The position numbers were made by a program, and so were the translations under genes. Of a stretch of 64,000 nt of DNA, positions 21,980 to 33,420 are shown one piece after another; the first letter of the stretch is position 1; each line of letters opens with the position of its first letter. The stretch spans positions 83,986-147,985 of the forward strand of contig MCFE01000163.1 in assembly GCA_002104905.1 (NCBI GenBank), written 5' to 3'. This DNA comes from Basidiobolus meristosporus CBS 931.73. Taxonomy: Eukaryota; Basidiobolomycota; Basidiobolomycetes; Basidiobolales; Basidiobolaceae. The notes beneath the pieces are model-generated. The model was not told the DNA's origin, made no database searches, and worked only from the letters and a program-made list of their open reading frames with translations.

Positions 21980-24031
21980 TTAGAGTTCGTCGTGCTCAGG
22001 CACATCCTCTGAAGCCTGGCCATCGGCCTGGCCGCCAGCCTCCCCGTAAAGTTTGCTTGTGATTGGATTTACAACGGCCTCTAGCTCGGCTTTCTGCTCG
22101 TCTATATCCTCCTTGGTTGCCGAAGAGGCGTGCTCCTCCAGCCAATCAACCTTGGTCTTGATGGTGTCCAAGATCTTGGTTTTATCTTCCTCGGAGAGTT
22201 TGCCACCTAGCTGGGACTCGTCATTGACTTGATTCTTCAGGGTGTACAACAGATTCTCGAAGCCATTCTTGGCCTCGATGCGGTCCTTTAAGGCCTTGTC
22301 CTCGTCGGCGAACTCCTCAGCCTCACGAACCATTCGCTCGATCTCTTCTTCCGAGAGTCTTTCCTTGTCGTTGGTAAGAGTGATGGATTCGGATTTTCCG
22401 GTCGCCTTGTCGGCAGCAGAGACTTTGAGGATCCCGTTGACGTCGAACTCGAAAGTGACCTCGATCTGGGGGACTCCGCGGGGAGCTGGGGGGATCCCAG
22501 TAAGCTCGAACTTCCCTAGAAGGTTGTTATCCTTGGTCAGCGGTCTCTCTCCCTCAAATACTTGGATCAGCACTGCCGGCTGGTTGTCGACGGCGGTGGA
22601 GAAGATCTGAGACTTCTTGGTGGGAATGGCAGTATTCCGAGGAATCAGCTTGGTCATAACACCCCCAGTGGTCTCTATACCAAGAGTCAATGGGTTGACA
22701 TCTAGCACAACCAAGCTCTCCACTCCCTCATCTCCGGACAGGATTCCTCCTTGGACGGCGGCCCCATAAGCAACTGCCTCATCGGGGTTGATACCTTTGG
22801 AGGCCTTCTTGCCGTCGAAGAACTCTTCCAGCAACGCCACCACCTTGGGAATACGAGTGGACCCACCGACAAGGATGATGTCATGGATGTCAGATTTCGA
22901 CAGGCTGGAGTCCTTTAGGACCTGCTCCACCGGCTTAATGGTTTTCTTGAATAGATCGTTGTTCAACTCCTCGAACTTGGCCCTGGTCAAAGTCTCGGAG
23001 AAATCCTCGCCATCGAAGAACGACTCGATCTCCACTCTGACCGACATCTGCGAAGACAGGGTTCGCTTGGCCTTCTCCACCTCTCTCTTCAACTTGCCCA
23101 TGGATTTCAGGTCCTTCGTGACGTCCTTCTTGGTCTTCTTCTTGTATTGTTTGACGAAGAAATCGATCACCCGGTTGTCAAAGTCCTCTCCTCCGAGATG
23201 GGTGTCGCCAGACGTTGCGAGGACCTCGAAAACCCCGTCATCAATGGAAAGAAGCGAGACATCGAAAGTGCCTCCACCCAGGTCGAACACCAAGATATGC
23301 CGCTCCCCTTCAGTCTTATCCAGGCCATAGGCGATGGCGGCAGCGGTGGGCTCACTGATGATGCGCAGTACGGTCAATCCGGCAATGGTACCAGCATCCT
23401 TGGTGGCCTGACGTTGGGCATCATTGAAGTAGGCGGGGACGGTCACAACAGCATGGGTCACCTTCTTGCCCAAGTAAGCCTCGGCGGTGTCCTTCATCTT
23501 TCCTAGGATCATGCTGGAGATCTCTTCAGGGGTGAAGACCTTGTCCTGGCCCTTGACCTTCACCTGGATGTTGGGCTTTCCTTCGTTATCCACCACGGTG
23601 AATGGGAAATGCTTGAGATCGTCCTGGACCTCTTTCTCGTTGAACCGACGACCAATCAATCGTTTCGCGTCGAACACAGTGTTGGTGGGGTTCGAGGGGG
23701 CCTGATTCTTGGCGGCATCACCAATGAGTCGCTCTTCGTCGGTGAACGCGACGTAGGATGGAGTGATCCGATGCCCCTGATCGTTGGCAATGATATCAAC
23801 ATGGCCGTTCTTGAACACACCCACGCACGAGTACGTGGTTCCTAGATCAATCCCGATCACTAAAGAAAACCCCCCAAGTCAGGTCAGCAGCAACCCCGGC
23901 AAGAAAAGTGCGAACGTTGGCTTACCTGTTCCGTAATCTTCCCTGGACTCGTTCTCAGCACGTGCCACCAGAAGTGGCGAGAGCAGAAGCAGAAATGGTA
24001 TCAAGAGTGTAGAAAATCGGGATTTGCGCAT
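21980..24031 (-). CDS. KAR2: ER Hsp70 chaperone BiP/Kar2
   Basis: Two exons, 23926-24031 and 21980-23859, with a 66-nt intron (GTAAGC...TTTAG); 661 aa. Exon 1 encodes the signal peptide ([20 protein letters not shown]), absent from cytosolic Hsp70s. The ATPase domain starts at [12 protein letters not shown] (residue 38) and keeps [30 protein letters not shown] and VGGSTRIPK. The substrate-binding domain and helical lid follow, and the protein ends in HDEL (658-661), the ER-retrieval signal. It folds secretory proteins, seals the translocon and senses unfolded protein with Ire1. Length fits the family (about 650-680 aa). Confidence 0.98.
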
Positions 24032-24111
24032 CTTCCTCTACTTCGCGTGGTTATAAATGGTTCGCAGTCTAGTCGGTGAATTGGGTGAAGCGAGAGGCAA
24101 TGTAGTTTGGC

Positions 24112-24126
24112 TTCTTCAAAGAAGAA
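24112..24126. promoter_or_regulatory. Heat-shock-element-like palindrome upstream of BiP
   Basis: TTCTTC-AAA-GAAGAA lies about 80 bp upstream of the BiP start codon. The arms resemble heat-shock-factor nGAAn units, but the TTC-to-GAA spacing is 3 nt instead of 2. An ATTGG at 24242-24246 gives a CCAAT box in the BiP sense. Function is inferred. Confidence 0.25.
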
Positions 24127-24495
24127 CTGTACAAAAGGAGACGAGCGTCCATCAAGCAACTTTTATACGAAGCTAAGCCTTCGAATTGAACGGACTGTCA
24201 ATCCTTGAAAACCAGTGACAACAAGACGTTGTCAGCCGTTGATTGGTTGATTCAGCGATGCGACGGACAAGCACTCAGCGAGCTGATCAACCACTTGCCT
24301 AACCCCGAATATAGATTTGGAGCCCGATGATTTGCTGAAACGATACAAGGAGAATGTGGAACGTGAGAGAATTTTGGGACCCATCGGTAGCGTGGTGGGT
24401 ATTATTGATGAAATCTACGCCAAAGCACAACATGGAGTTTAACTGATCTTGCAGATACTTTTATTAAGGATTCAATACGAAAGTTGAATGATTGC

Positions 24496-25606
24496 TTAAT
24501 CGAAGAGACCGAAGCCCATGTCATCATCAGACTCCTCAGCGGCTTCCTCGACCTTAGCGGCGGCAGCGGGAGCATCAGAGGTAGCAGCGGCGGCAGGGGC
24601 GGCAACAGCGAAGGCAGAAGGATCAGCAAGGTAAGCCTTGATCTGTAACGGGAACCATGCGGTTAGTAGGTGTGGGTGAGAAAGGAAGAATTGTCCCAAT
24701 GGTTTGTCAGGAAAAAATTAGAGTGTAATAGATTTTGGTAAAATCAATGCGTGAAACGCTCAAAATAATCGTTTTCATCATTTCAAACCGATTGGGACAG
24801 TCAGTGGAAGAAAGGGTTACCTTCTCAGCGGCCTCGAAAGTGTAGTCGGTGGCAACGGAGACGGCCAAAACGTTCTTGTAGGTGTTGATAAGAACGTGGG
24901 GGACGGAAGCCAAAGTGGGGAATCCGATTTGGAGAGACAAAGCGGCAACATTTTGGACACCGGCCATGAAGTGACCAAGGAGGACATCATCGGTGATGTC
25001 CAAGATCTCGCTGGAGAAGCAGTTACCTTGGTCGTAAACTTGAAGAACCTCCATACCGTAGGTGAAGGGGGAGATGTTCAACATGTTAAGAAGGGTGGCT
25101 TCGGAAGGACCGACCTTGTGGCCGACCTTAACCAAGTGGACATCATTGATGATTTCAATGGTACCACGGGTAATCTTGGTGGGGACACCGAGAGCTTGGA
25201 AGAAGGAGGTCTTACCGGGCTCCATACCAGTGTTACCGGCAGGAATGATGACATCGACGGGAGCGACGGCACCAGACTTGGCGGGAGCAGCGACACGGTT
25301 AGCGGTAACCATCTCACGGATGTCCTTCAAGTCGGAGTTGGTGAAGACGAAACCAACGTTTCCTTTGACGAAAGGCAAGAGCTTCTCGTAGTTGGGGTTC
25401 TCCTCAAGAAGAACCTTCAAGGCACGACGGATCATGGTGTTCTTACCCATGAGAACGACACCTTCGCCACGGAGGGACTGACGAATTTGGTGCATTTGGT
25501 TGGAACCGACATTGTCGACACGGACAATGAAGATGGATTGATAGGTCTCGAGGAGATCCTTCAACTTATTGAAATATTCAACCTTCTTTTCACCCTTGGC
25601 AGGCAT
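24496..25606 (-). CDS. RPP0: 60S acidic ribosomal protein P0 (uL10)
   Basis: Two exons, 24821-25606 and 24496-24642, separated by a 178-nt intron (GTAACC...TTACAG); 310 aa, the normal eukaryotic P0 length. The N-terminal rRNA-binding half has [27 protein letters not shown] and the insertion domain following GNVGFVFTN. The second exon encodes the Ala-rich hinge and the acidic P-stalk tail [13 protein letters not shown], which contacts elongation factors. P0 anchors P1/P2 dimers at the GTPase centre of the large subunit. The start MPAKGEKK is preceded by a 5' untranslated stretch. Confidence 0.98.
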
Positions 25607-26285
25607 TTTAATCTAGACAACAGCAAAATCTTAGTCAAGGCACTAGATGGATGTCATCAACTGCACTTATGATTCACATACCAAAGCAAATCCAACCGGA
25701 AGTAGAGGACGAGACGAATCTGCTGAAAACCGAATTTAAAGTAGTGTCATCGGGCAACCATCCGCCCTGATTGGACATCTCACTGGATGAAAAAAACTTT
25801 GCCAGTCGGGTGAGATTTTTTTTAACCAGGGGTATGTTACTTAGGCCAAACTAAATGCTGCCATTGACCGCACTAGATATATACGAACTATGTGCCGCCA
25901 TACACCACGGTGGTTTTATGCAAACTATATGATATCACACCAGATAGATGCTGGCTATATGCTGCCAGATACCGCACCACTGGTACCACTACAAACCATA
26001 TGCACGCGGCCTCGTTGACATGATCCAATTTATTAAAGATTCTCTATGGTGATAGTGTGGGGAGGGCAGAAACAACTTGGGTTGGCGCGGTATTAAAGGG
26101 GCCGACAACACGACGAAAAAGAGACCAAAACACTGAGATGAAAGTTTCCTTGTACATTGACTGGTGGTATTAAAGGGGATAGAGAAATAGCACTGCAGAT
26201 GGGTTGTGCCGAGGGGGGAAGGGTTTAGACGCTGCCAACATGGCCTACGGCTACTGAGGAGAGGGTAGGGTCAAGGATCGAGAGT
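25607..26285. other. Intergenic spacer with degenerate CTATATG-type repeats
   Basis: 679 bp. It holds the RPP0 promoter and a stretch (25850-26000) of loosely repeated CTATATGCTGCCA-like words. No gene seen. Confidence 0.5.
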
Positions 26286-27553
26286 TCAGGCCCGAGGAAT
26301 GTCGATCACAGTGTCCAGGACTGCCGTGACATCCTCCACATCTTTGAGGTCCTCCAAGAAAGGAACCAGATCCAGCAGCTCCGTGTCGTGTGGGTCGTTG
26401 AACCAGGAGCTCACTGGCACAGCATTGGTTGGGTGGAATATGTAGCTAGCTGGAGAATTATCAAGGATCATCACCTCGCGTATGTCCCGGCCTAGTTGGG
26501 ACAGGTCCTGATGCAAATAGATGAGCAACAGCCCTCAGCACGCCTGAAAGAAAGAGGGACTAACCTTTACGTAGTTCCCGCCATAGTTGTAGCACGATTC
26601 TCTGAACAACCGGTAGTGCACCACCTTGTGGATGTCAAGCATGTCCAAGACTGGATCGGCGTACTACAGGAAGAGACAGTCATCAACAAAGCTGAATCGG
26701 AGCGTATTGTGGAGGGGGTGTCGTTACTTTGGCCAAGCTCGCGGTGAATACCACAATCTCGAAGGATTTCCCGACCTCCTTCAGGAATTCGTCTACTCCT
26801 GGACGTTTCAAGACGTACACATTATGGTACTGCCCCTCTATCTCTACTGGAATCACAAAATCCGCCTGCTCGACGACCTGATCATGTGCTGCGATTAGGC
26901 CAATATCAGATGGATACGGTCAGCTTCGATTTACCTTGAAGGAGCTATGGACCAACGTCTCGTCGAGGTCAAGAACAAGGCATTTCCTGCCCTGATGTTC
27001 CTTGGCGACGGGGCCTAGTAGATACTTGTTCTCGACCTAGCTTACGGTTACCTAAGGTATGTAGGGAACAACGAACCGGGCTCACTTACTTGAGTGGGAG
27101 GCTCAACAACTGGTTGAACTTCCGGGGTTGGAGGAGCGGTTTCTTCTTTTTCGGGAAGCAGGCTAGTGGACGAAGCTTTGGAAGCTGGCGCGTGTTTATC
27201 GTGGTTAGGTTGTGGAGCCGGTGGTTTGACCTCCTCGGCAGGTTCGTCGAGGTACGCCTTGGCACCACAGGCGCAGCGTAGCAGCTTTGTTAGGAACGAG
27301 CGAGAGGATTTCTGCCCAGACTTCTTTCTATGAGCTGAAGAGGCTTTTCCCTTGTTGAAAAGGGTGTCTTTCGGCCGCGGATCTGAATTCAGAAGGAGGG
27401 GTAAGAATCAGGGGGATGGAGACCTCATACGAGCGGGGTACCTTTCTCCTCCACACCAGGCAAAGGCTGTCCTGAGGCGTGACTACCTTCCTGCCATACT
27501 TGGGCAATGGGATTATTATTGGCGTTAATTACTTGAGCGCTTACTCCGGTCAT
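26286..27553 (-). CDS. HAD-family protein phosphatase, PSR1/SCP (NIF) type
   Basis: Six exons resolved by frame: 27442-27553, 27090-27382, 26935-27036, 26728-26877, 26565-26663, 26286-26507; 325 aa. The N-terminal 135 residues are low complexity, with a KLLRCACG segment that could be lipidated (inference). The catalytic FCP1-homology domain starts at [19 protein letters not shown] and carries the DLDET nucleophile/acid pair. It continues with [41 protein letters not shown] and [17 protein letters not shown], and ends near [20 protein letters not shown]. Close relatives are yeast Psr1/Psr2 (plasma-membrane salt-stress phosphatases) and animal CTDSP, which dephosphorylates the polymerase II tail. 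Which role applies cannot be told from sequence. Confidence 0.95.
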
Positions 27554-28419
27554 AGTAAAGTTATCGTGTGTTTAAAGCGACTTTCAAAAAAATACAAAGG
27601 TTATATATTCACAAAGCAAAATTCCAAGGGAAATAGTGAGAATAAGGGGGATGCCCAGTGGTACGGAGGATGGGAGCTTGTGTTGCGGGAGAAGCGCTTA
27701 TGTTACAAGAGGAGAAATAGCGAAAACGTTATTGCGGATACAAAGAGGGGGGACCAGAGGATATAGTTGGGAGAGTAGCTGGGCAAGCAGAAAAGACAAA
27801 TGTTCAAACGCACACCATCAATTCATGGAACCTCGTGCGAGTTGCTTCAGCAGTATTATTAGGAATGTTACTTGAATCAATTCTTAATTGAAGTTAGAAA
27901 AGGAGATCTATTGTAATCATGAACATAAATATAAGGAAAAGGAGATCCATTATGACCCATCCAGCAGTATTAAGGACCAGCAGTTTCCCCTTATTCTTAA
28001 GGTACAGCTAGAACAGAAAGGGATGGCATTTGTCGACGAAAACATCGCCATTGGCCTCTGAAATATTCCCCCATTTTCCTCGTCAATGTGGCACACCGTA
28101 TGACCGTGTGTCACTCAAACATCCTACATACTCGCTACTGATCCATCGGACAGATCTGAGCTCCAGAATAGATAATTCCACAACACTCCTGCTGCTTAAT
28201 CAGCTGAAACATGACCAGGAAGACCATCAACTATCGACCATCAGCCCTAACATTGTACTTGAGATGAAGATTGATACGCATGCTGGTCTAGGCAGATACA
28301 AATCAGGACTGCTTTTCCCTGAGGTTATACTATTTAGTCATTGAATATCAATCAGGAAAACTCCCTAGTATCAATCAGCTTCATTTAATACCCTTTCTAG
28401 TTCCCACATCTTTACCGTA
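27554..28419. other. Shared promoter region, divergent genes
   Basis: 866 bp between the divergent phosphatase and acyl-CoA-binding genes. Purine-rich near 27620-27780. No ORF with recognisable content. Confidence 0.5.
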
Positions 28420-29835
28420 ATGAGCAACCCACCACAACCAGATCCCTTCACCAGTGCTCGTTTTCAAAAAGCTCTCCAAATCATCAGCAGTTTTCCTGTT
28501 GACAGCTCCACCCTAAACCCAACCATCCAAGAACGTTTGGAGGTACAGACCAAGACTCCAATTATTCAGTACCGCAGCTAGTGCTAATCCCCTTCGTTTC
28601 GCCACAGTTCTACGGTCTTTACAAACAGGCCACCGTTGGTAACTGTACCATTTCAAAGCCCCCCATCTACGACCTGGTTGCCAGAAGTAAATGGTTGATT
28701 GCTGGGTTTGGATTTGCTGCCGGTTGACCCGTCCTAAACTCTTTGTTCGATAGGGAATCTTGGTGCTCTTATAAGGATCTAGAAAAGCAACATGCCAAAG
28801 AAAGATATGTGGAGCTTCTTGTACAGGTACGTGCCGACGAACCCCAAGTTTCCCAACGAAACGTCTAAGCTAACCGCGGCCATAAAAGTTTCTGAAAAAA
28901 TTCCCGGATATACCTCAGGCCATCACCCTTGTGGACGCTTTTGAGCGTTCTCGAAGGGGATCTGATCCCGAGATGAGCAACGTGGGAAACGAAGGTACTT
29001 CAACACTTGAAAAAGTTCTCAGCAACATAAATTGAAGTGGAAGCCTTAAATTGGTAGTGTTGGCCAAATCGGAATCCGATACCGACTCTCCGGTTCCTTT
29101 AGAAGAGGGGGACTTCTATTCTGACGAGGATCAAATGGGCCAGAGCGGAAATATGAGCGAGCTCTCTGGCACCTACGGGAATAAAAAGTCCAGGAGCCTC
29201 ACAAACTACCAAGGACAACTGTTCGCTAACCCCTCGTACATGCCAGGAAACAGCAACCATCTCGCAAACTCGTCGTCGTCTATTTTCTCCGGCTACCAAG
29301 GCAAAGGGGGGTACACTCAGCCAACAGGAAGGTCTAGGGATGACTACCGAGATGATGGCGGAGAGTCCAGCTCCAATCCTGAGGCGGAGAGGGCACTGGA
29401 GTATCTTCAAACCCAGGTCGCTGCCTTGAACGAAAGAATCGAAATCCTCCGCAGAGAAATCGTCGACAGAGAGAAGAAAAAGTTGCAGGAGAAGCACGGG
29501 ATCAAGCACGTGCTTAAAGTAAGAGCGCGCCTTCGTTCGCCAAGAAGCACCACTAACCTGGCAATTCTTCCCGTAGACCATCATCAAACACGCATTCATC
29601 GACTTTGTGATAGTGGCCATCCTGTTCACCTACTTTTACCGAAAAGGCCACCCGCTGGCGTTTATCATAGGGACGCAGCTTCGACAGCATCTCACACAAA
29701 CCCTGCTCACCGTCGTGGCAACTCTCAAAGGTAATCGGCACTTTTATCACGATTGCTTCCCCACATTACTAAGACAGCCCACCAGATGCGCCGAAGCTTT
29801 GGAAACTAATCAAATGGTCCCCTCGTCAGAGTTAA
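28420..29835 (+). CDS. Tail-anchored acyl-CoA-binding protein, ACBD4/5-like
   Basis: Seven exons by hand: 28420-28542, 28608-28693, 28754-28826, 28889-28994, 29058-29518, 29577-29730, 29786-29835; 350 aa. The N-terminal ACB domain spans residues 10-115: FYGLYKQATVGNC, ISKPPIYDLVARSKWESW and KERYVELLVQFLKKFPD. It binds long-chain acyl-CoA. A disordered linker and a coiled coil (ALEYLQTQVAALNERIEIL) precede a C-terminal hydrophobic helix (FIDFVIVAILFTYFY) with a short basic tail. This is the architecture of ACBD5, a peroxisomal/ER-contact tail-anchored protein. The second donor (GTTGAT) is unusual. The last intron (29731-29785, with TACTAAG) is likely; without it the tail differs. Confidence 0.85.
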
Positions 29836-30149
29836 TTCGGATGGAATAAGTTGTAAATGATGAGATTGTTCTCGAGAAAATTTTTATCAATTCCTGTCCA
29901 CCAATCTAATAAATCCTGTGTATTTCTGAGGGAATCTGGATAAATTACTGCCAATCAATCGAATCTCATTTAAGGTGGTCTTGAATGGGAAACCAGGCGA
30001 GATTAAGCACCACCGAAAGAATTGAAAAAAATTGTCCCTTCTCTTAATTTTCCCGAAACCAGACGAACATATTGACATACTTGCAGAGAGTTGCTAAAAC
30101 AAGCGCTGTATCTCATACCCCTTAGAGTACTTGGAAAAACTGCCGGAAA
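29836..30149. other. Intergenic spacer
   Basis: 314 bp, nothing recognised. Confidence 0.5.
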
Positions 30150-32429
30150 ATGCTGCGCGGCTTGGCACGACGTTCTGCCTTACTAAACAATAGGTCTACT
30201 CTTTCGAAATGCGTGCAACATGGACGTCGTTTCAGTCTAGTCAGGCCTTTAGCTTCAGCCGTAACCAAAAAGGCCTTAGGTATGAATCCTTCTGGACAGA
30301 GCCTTCCATTTATACTTTGTTCACATGCTCTTCCCCATCTAGAAGCTCGCCCCACCCTCTTAAAAACCCCAGGGGAGCAGGTGCTGGAAAGCTCTGCATC
30401 TAGCGCTCTCCATGCTGAGATTAAAGAGCTGGTCTATAACAATGCTTCCCCTACTCTTGAATCCTTTCATCAAGCACTCAAAAGCTGTGCGGCAGCAGGG
30501 GATTTGAACAGTGCTCTTGAGGTTCTAACATCCATGTATAGTGAGACCACTCGCTCGGTTACTCCATCATTCGAAACATACCAACTCCTACTTGAAACTG
30601 CCAAAGAATCCGCCGACGTCGACCTTACCATTTTCCTAGTCAAAAGTGTCTTGGAGGGAAGAGCGCCGGTAGCTTACAGCTCCGGACAACAACCGGAGGT
30701 GGCTTTGAACCTGAGCGAATTCACCGCGGAGAGTTTGGAATTGAATTTGGACGTGTGGGAATCGTGCCTTTCTGCCTTGGTCTCTCCGAGCAAGATATGG
30801 TCCGATGACTACGGCCGTTTGGGCACCGAGGCCCTTTGGGTGTTGCAGAAAATGAAGGAAGTCGGGGTCAGATCGTTCAATGAGAACATCTGGGGCTTGT
30901 TCATTCGGGTATGTCCGGTTTGGTTCGCTGATCCTCCAACGTAGTTTCTCACGCATTCTGTTTCTAGACCCTTGGCTGCACCGGCAGCGAGGCCTCAATT
31001 CCAGGCGTTCTGCATCAATTGCTCGCTAGCGATGAGGCGATGACACCCAGTATTTATGCCCAGGCAATCTGCGCTTATTCGAGGTGCGGGAACCTTCCTA
31101 AAGCCCTGGAGCTTTACGATGAGATGGTATCCATATACGGTGCTTCTCCTTACAAGGAACCCCTTTGGGCACTTGCGATGAACACCAGCAAGGCGGGTGA
31201 CTTCGCGAACACCAAGAAGCTGGCCTTGGCGGCACAAAACCTTGATGCCGCTCACTCGTCCGAAAAGAGGTCTTATGATTTCACGCCACACTTGCTCAGG
31301 GTGAGCAGCAATGCGATCAGAAAGAAAACCGGAGTCAACAGCGAGAAGTTGATCAGCCATTGGGACTCGTTGATCGCCGAGGTTGAGGAATCTGGAAAGC
31401 TGTTCGACAAGGAGTACTTCGGGCTTTACTTGGAGGGACATGGGTGTATGAACCTATTGGACGCTCAGAAGTATCCAATTGATCATATCAAGCGCATGCT
31501 CCAATCCACAGGAAACCTCACAGGCCTAGAGGCGTATCAGGCAGCCATTGCTAGCTATGCCAGAACAGGCGAGTGTGCCGAGAAGCCTAAATTCCGACTA
31601 CAAAGAATACTCGAGATCGGCGAGATGATGAAGGCCCAAGGGCTCGAGTTCGATGCTACCGTGTATTACCACATGTTCGAAGCATGTCTACCCCATCAGG
31701 TTTTCGCCTACGGGCCCGAATCCAACATCACCTCCATCAAAAACGCCTCCCTGGACTACGACTTTGACTGGTCCGTGTACGACGTTGAGCGAATGATGAT
31801 GAAGCAAGGGATCGCACACAACCGCAAGACGTTGTTGGCCATGTTCTATGGGTTCGCCTTTGGTGGCCAATACGAGTCGATCAAACGCCGCTGGCGTGAA
31901 TTGAGTCTGTCCAGGGTGCACCGCGACCGCGACCTTTACACCTCACTGGTGTCCATCCTCAAGGAAGACTACAAAGAAGCGATCTACGCGTTGACGGTCG
32001 TGCGCCATCAGATGTCAAGGGAAAGCCCACCTATCGAGCCGGATGCCAATCTGTTCAGTGCAGCTATTCGATTGCTGCTCGCTAACAAAGGATACCTCAG
32101 CCACCCTTGATGTGTTGGACTCCTTCAGCCAGAGCCAGGCCCGGCCGACCGAGGCGATGTACGAGTCCCTGGTGAGGGCGTGTCTAAGTGCGCCCCGACT
32201 GCTTGATCGAGCTATGGAGATCATCAACCGAGCCAAGGCCCAGGAGATCACGCTCTCGGACAGCACCTGGGAGATGGTGGTCACACACCTCTTAACCAAG
32301 GAGAAAAACCCCAAAGAGGCCAGATTCACATTCAATGCGTACACCGCCATCCGACTGATGAACAAGGTTCCGCCCTCCGACTGGATCCGAGTGATGCAGT
32401 CGGAGTTCGAGAGCAAAAAGCGAAAATGA
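30150..32429 (+). CDS. Mitochondrial pentatricopeptide-repeat (PPR) protein, with one frameshift
   Basis: Exon 1 is 30150-30908 and exon 2 is 30968-32429, with a 59-nt intron (GTATGT...TTCTAG). The N-terminus (MLRGLARRSALLNNRSTLSK) is Arg-rich and lacks acids, like a mitochondrial presequence. Helical-repeat units are spread along the chain, for example LESFHQALKSCAAAGDLNSA, SIYAQAICAYSRCGNLPKAL and AMYESLVRACLSAPRLLDRA. Such repeats bind organellar RNA. The frame ends at 32108-32110 after ANKGYLSHP, but the next frame from about 32090 continues the repeats without a gap. One surplus base near 32085-32095 explains this; no intron fits. About 740 aa if corrected. A sequencing error or recent mutation is equally possible. 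Confidence 0.8.
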
Positions 32430-32767
32430 GCCCCACCCCACTCCGCCTCCCCCCCCCACCACAAGCACATTCATTCCCAACTTAGCATGTTTGAAGTAAT
32501 TTCTCACTCGGTTGTTCTCTATACAGCATAGACGGCATTTTTCACGATGTACATTGATCAACCACCTTTGTTTCTTAATAAATCGCATTCGTCTTGTACT
32601 GTTCCACCTCCCGCACCACACTACTCTGTCGTGAACGAATTTTTTTCGCAAAAATTTGTGGCCGGGCACGGGACCCCCGGAGAGCCAATCTGAAGATTCA
32701 ATAAAAGAAATTCAAGTGTGCCACGCATGTCTCTCTCTCCAATCTATCGTACGTCCGTTCAATCGTA
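32430..32767. other. Intergenic spacer
   Basis: 338 bp with a C-run at about 32448 and AATAAA-like words near 32577 and 32700. Holds the RPL18 promoter. Confidence 0.5.
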
Positions 32768-33420
32768 ATGGTTAGTATACCGTTTAGCCTCGGTGTGGAG
32801 GATGGATGAACACCAACGAAGTTGGATCTATGCTAGCGGACGTTCACTAAACTTCTCAATCCTAGGGTATCGACATTAAGAAACACCACGTTAAGAACGG
32901 CAACAGAACTGAGCCTCGTAGCCAGGATGTCTACCTTCGCTTGTTGGTGAAGTTGTATCGCTTCCTTGCCCGTCGTACTGATGCCAACTTCAACAAGGTC
33001 ATCTTGAAGCGTCTCTTTATGTCTCGCGTCAACCGCCCCCCTCTCTCCATCTCCCGCTTGGCCCGTTACGTCAAGGGTAAGGAGGGTAAGATCGCCGTTG
33101 TCGTTGGTACCGTTACCGACGATGAGCGTCTCTTGGAGGTCCCTAAGCTCTCCATCTGCGCTCTTCGTGTCACCAAGACCGCTCGCGCCAGAATCTTGAA
33201 GGCCGGTGGTGAGATCATCACTTTCGACCAATTGGCCCTTCGTTCCCCCACCGGTTCCAACACCGTTCTCTTGAGAGGTCCCAAGAACTCTCGTGAGGCC
33301 GTCAAGCACTTCGGTGCCGCTGGTGTTCCCAAGAGCCACGCCAAGCCCTATGTTCGCTCCAAGGGACGCAAGTTCGAACGTGCCAGAGGACGTCGTGCTA
33401 GCCGTGGCTACAAGAACTAA
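32768..33420 (+). CDS. RPL18: 60S ribosomal protein L18 (eL18)
   Basis: Exon 1 is the start codon alone (32768-32770). A 95-nt intron (GTTAGT...CCTAG) follows, and exon 2 is 32866-33420; 185 aa, the family's length. Exon 2 begins [20 protein letters not shown] and includes [49 protein letters not shown] and [20 protein letters not shown], ending in a basic tail. It is a structural protein of the large ribosomal subunit. An ATG-only first exon is common in ribosomal protein genes and may aid intron-mediated regulation. Confidence 0.97.

Noticed and set aside
22242-23845. Several long plus-strand open frames within the BiP gene
   Set aside because: They are antisense to a strongly conserved coding exon with biased codon use and show no domains; shadows of BiP.
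24200-24260. ERSE or UPRE unfolded-protein-response element upstream of BiP
   Set aside because: A CCAAT box is present, but CCACG at nine-base spacing is not, and no clear CAGCGTG-type site was found.
24896-25672. 258-codon plus-strand frame antisense to ribosomal protein P0
   Set aside because: A mirror of the P0 coding sequence; the peptide is low complexity and unlike any protein family I know.
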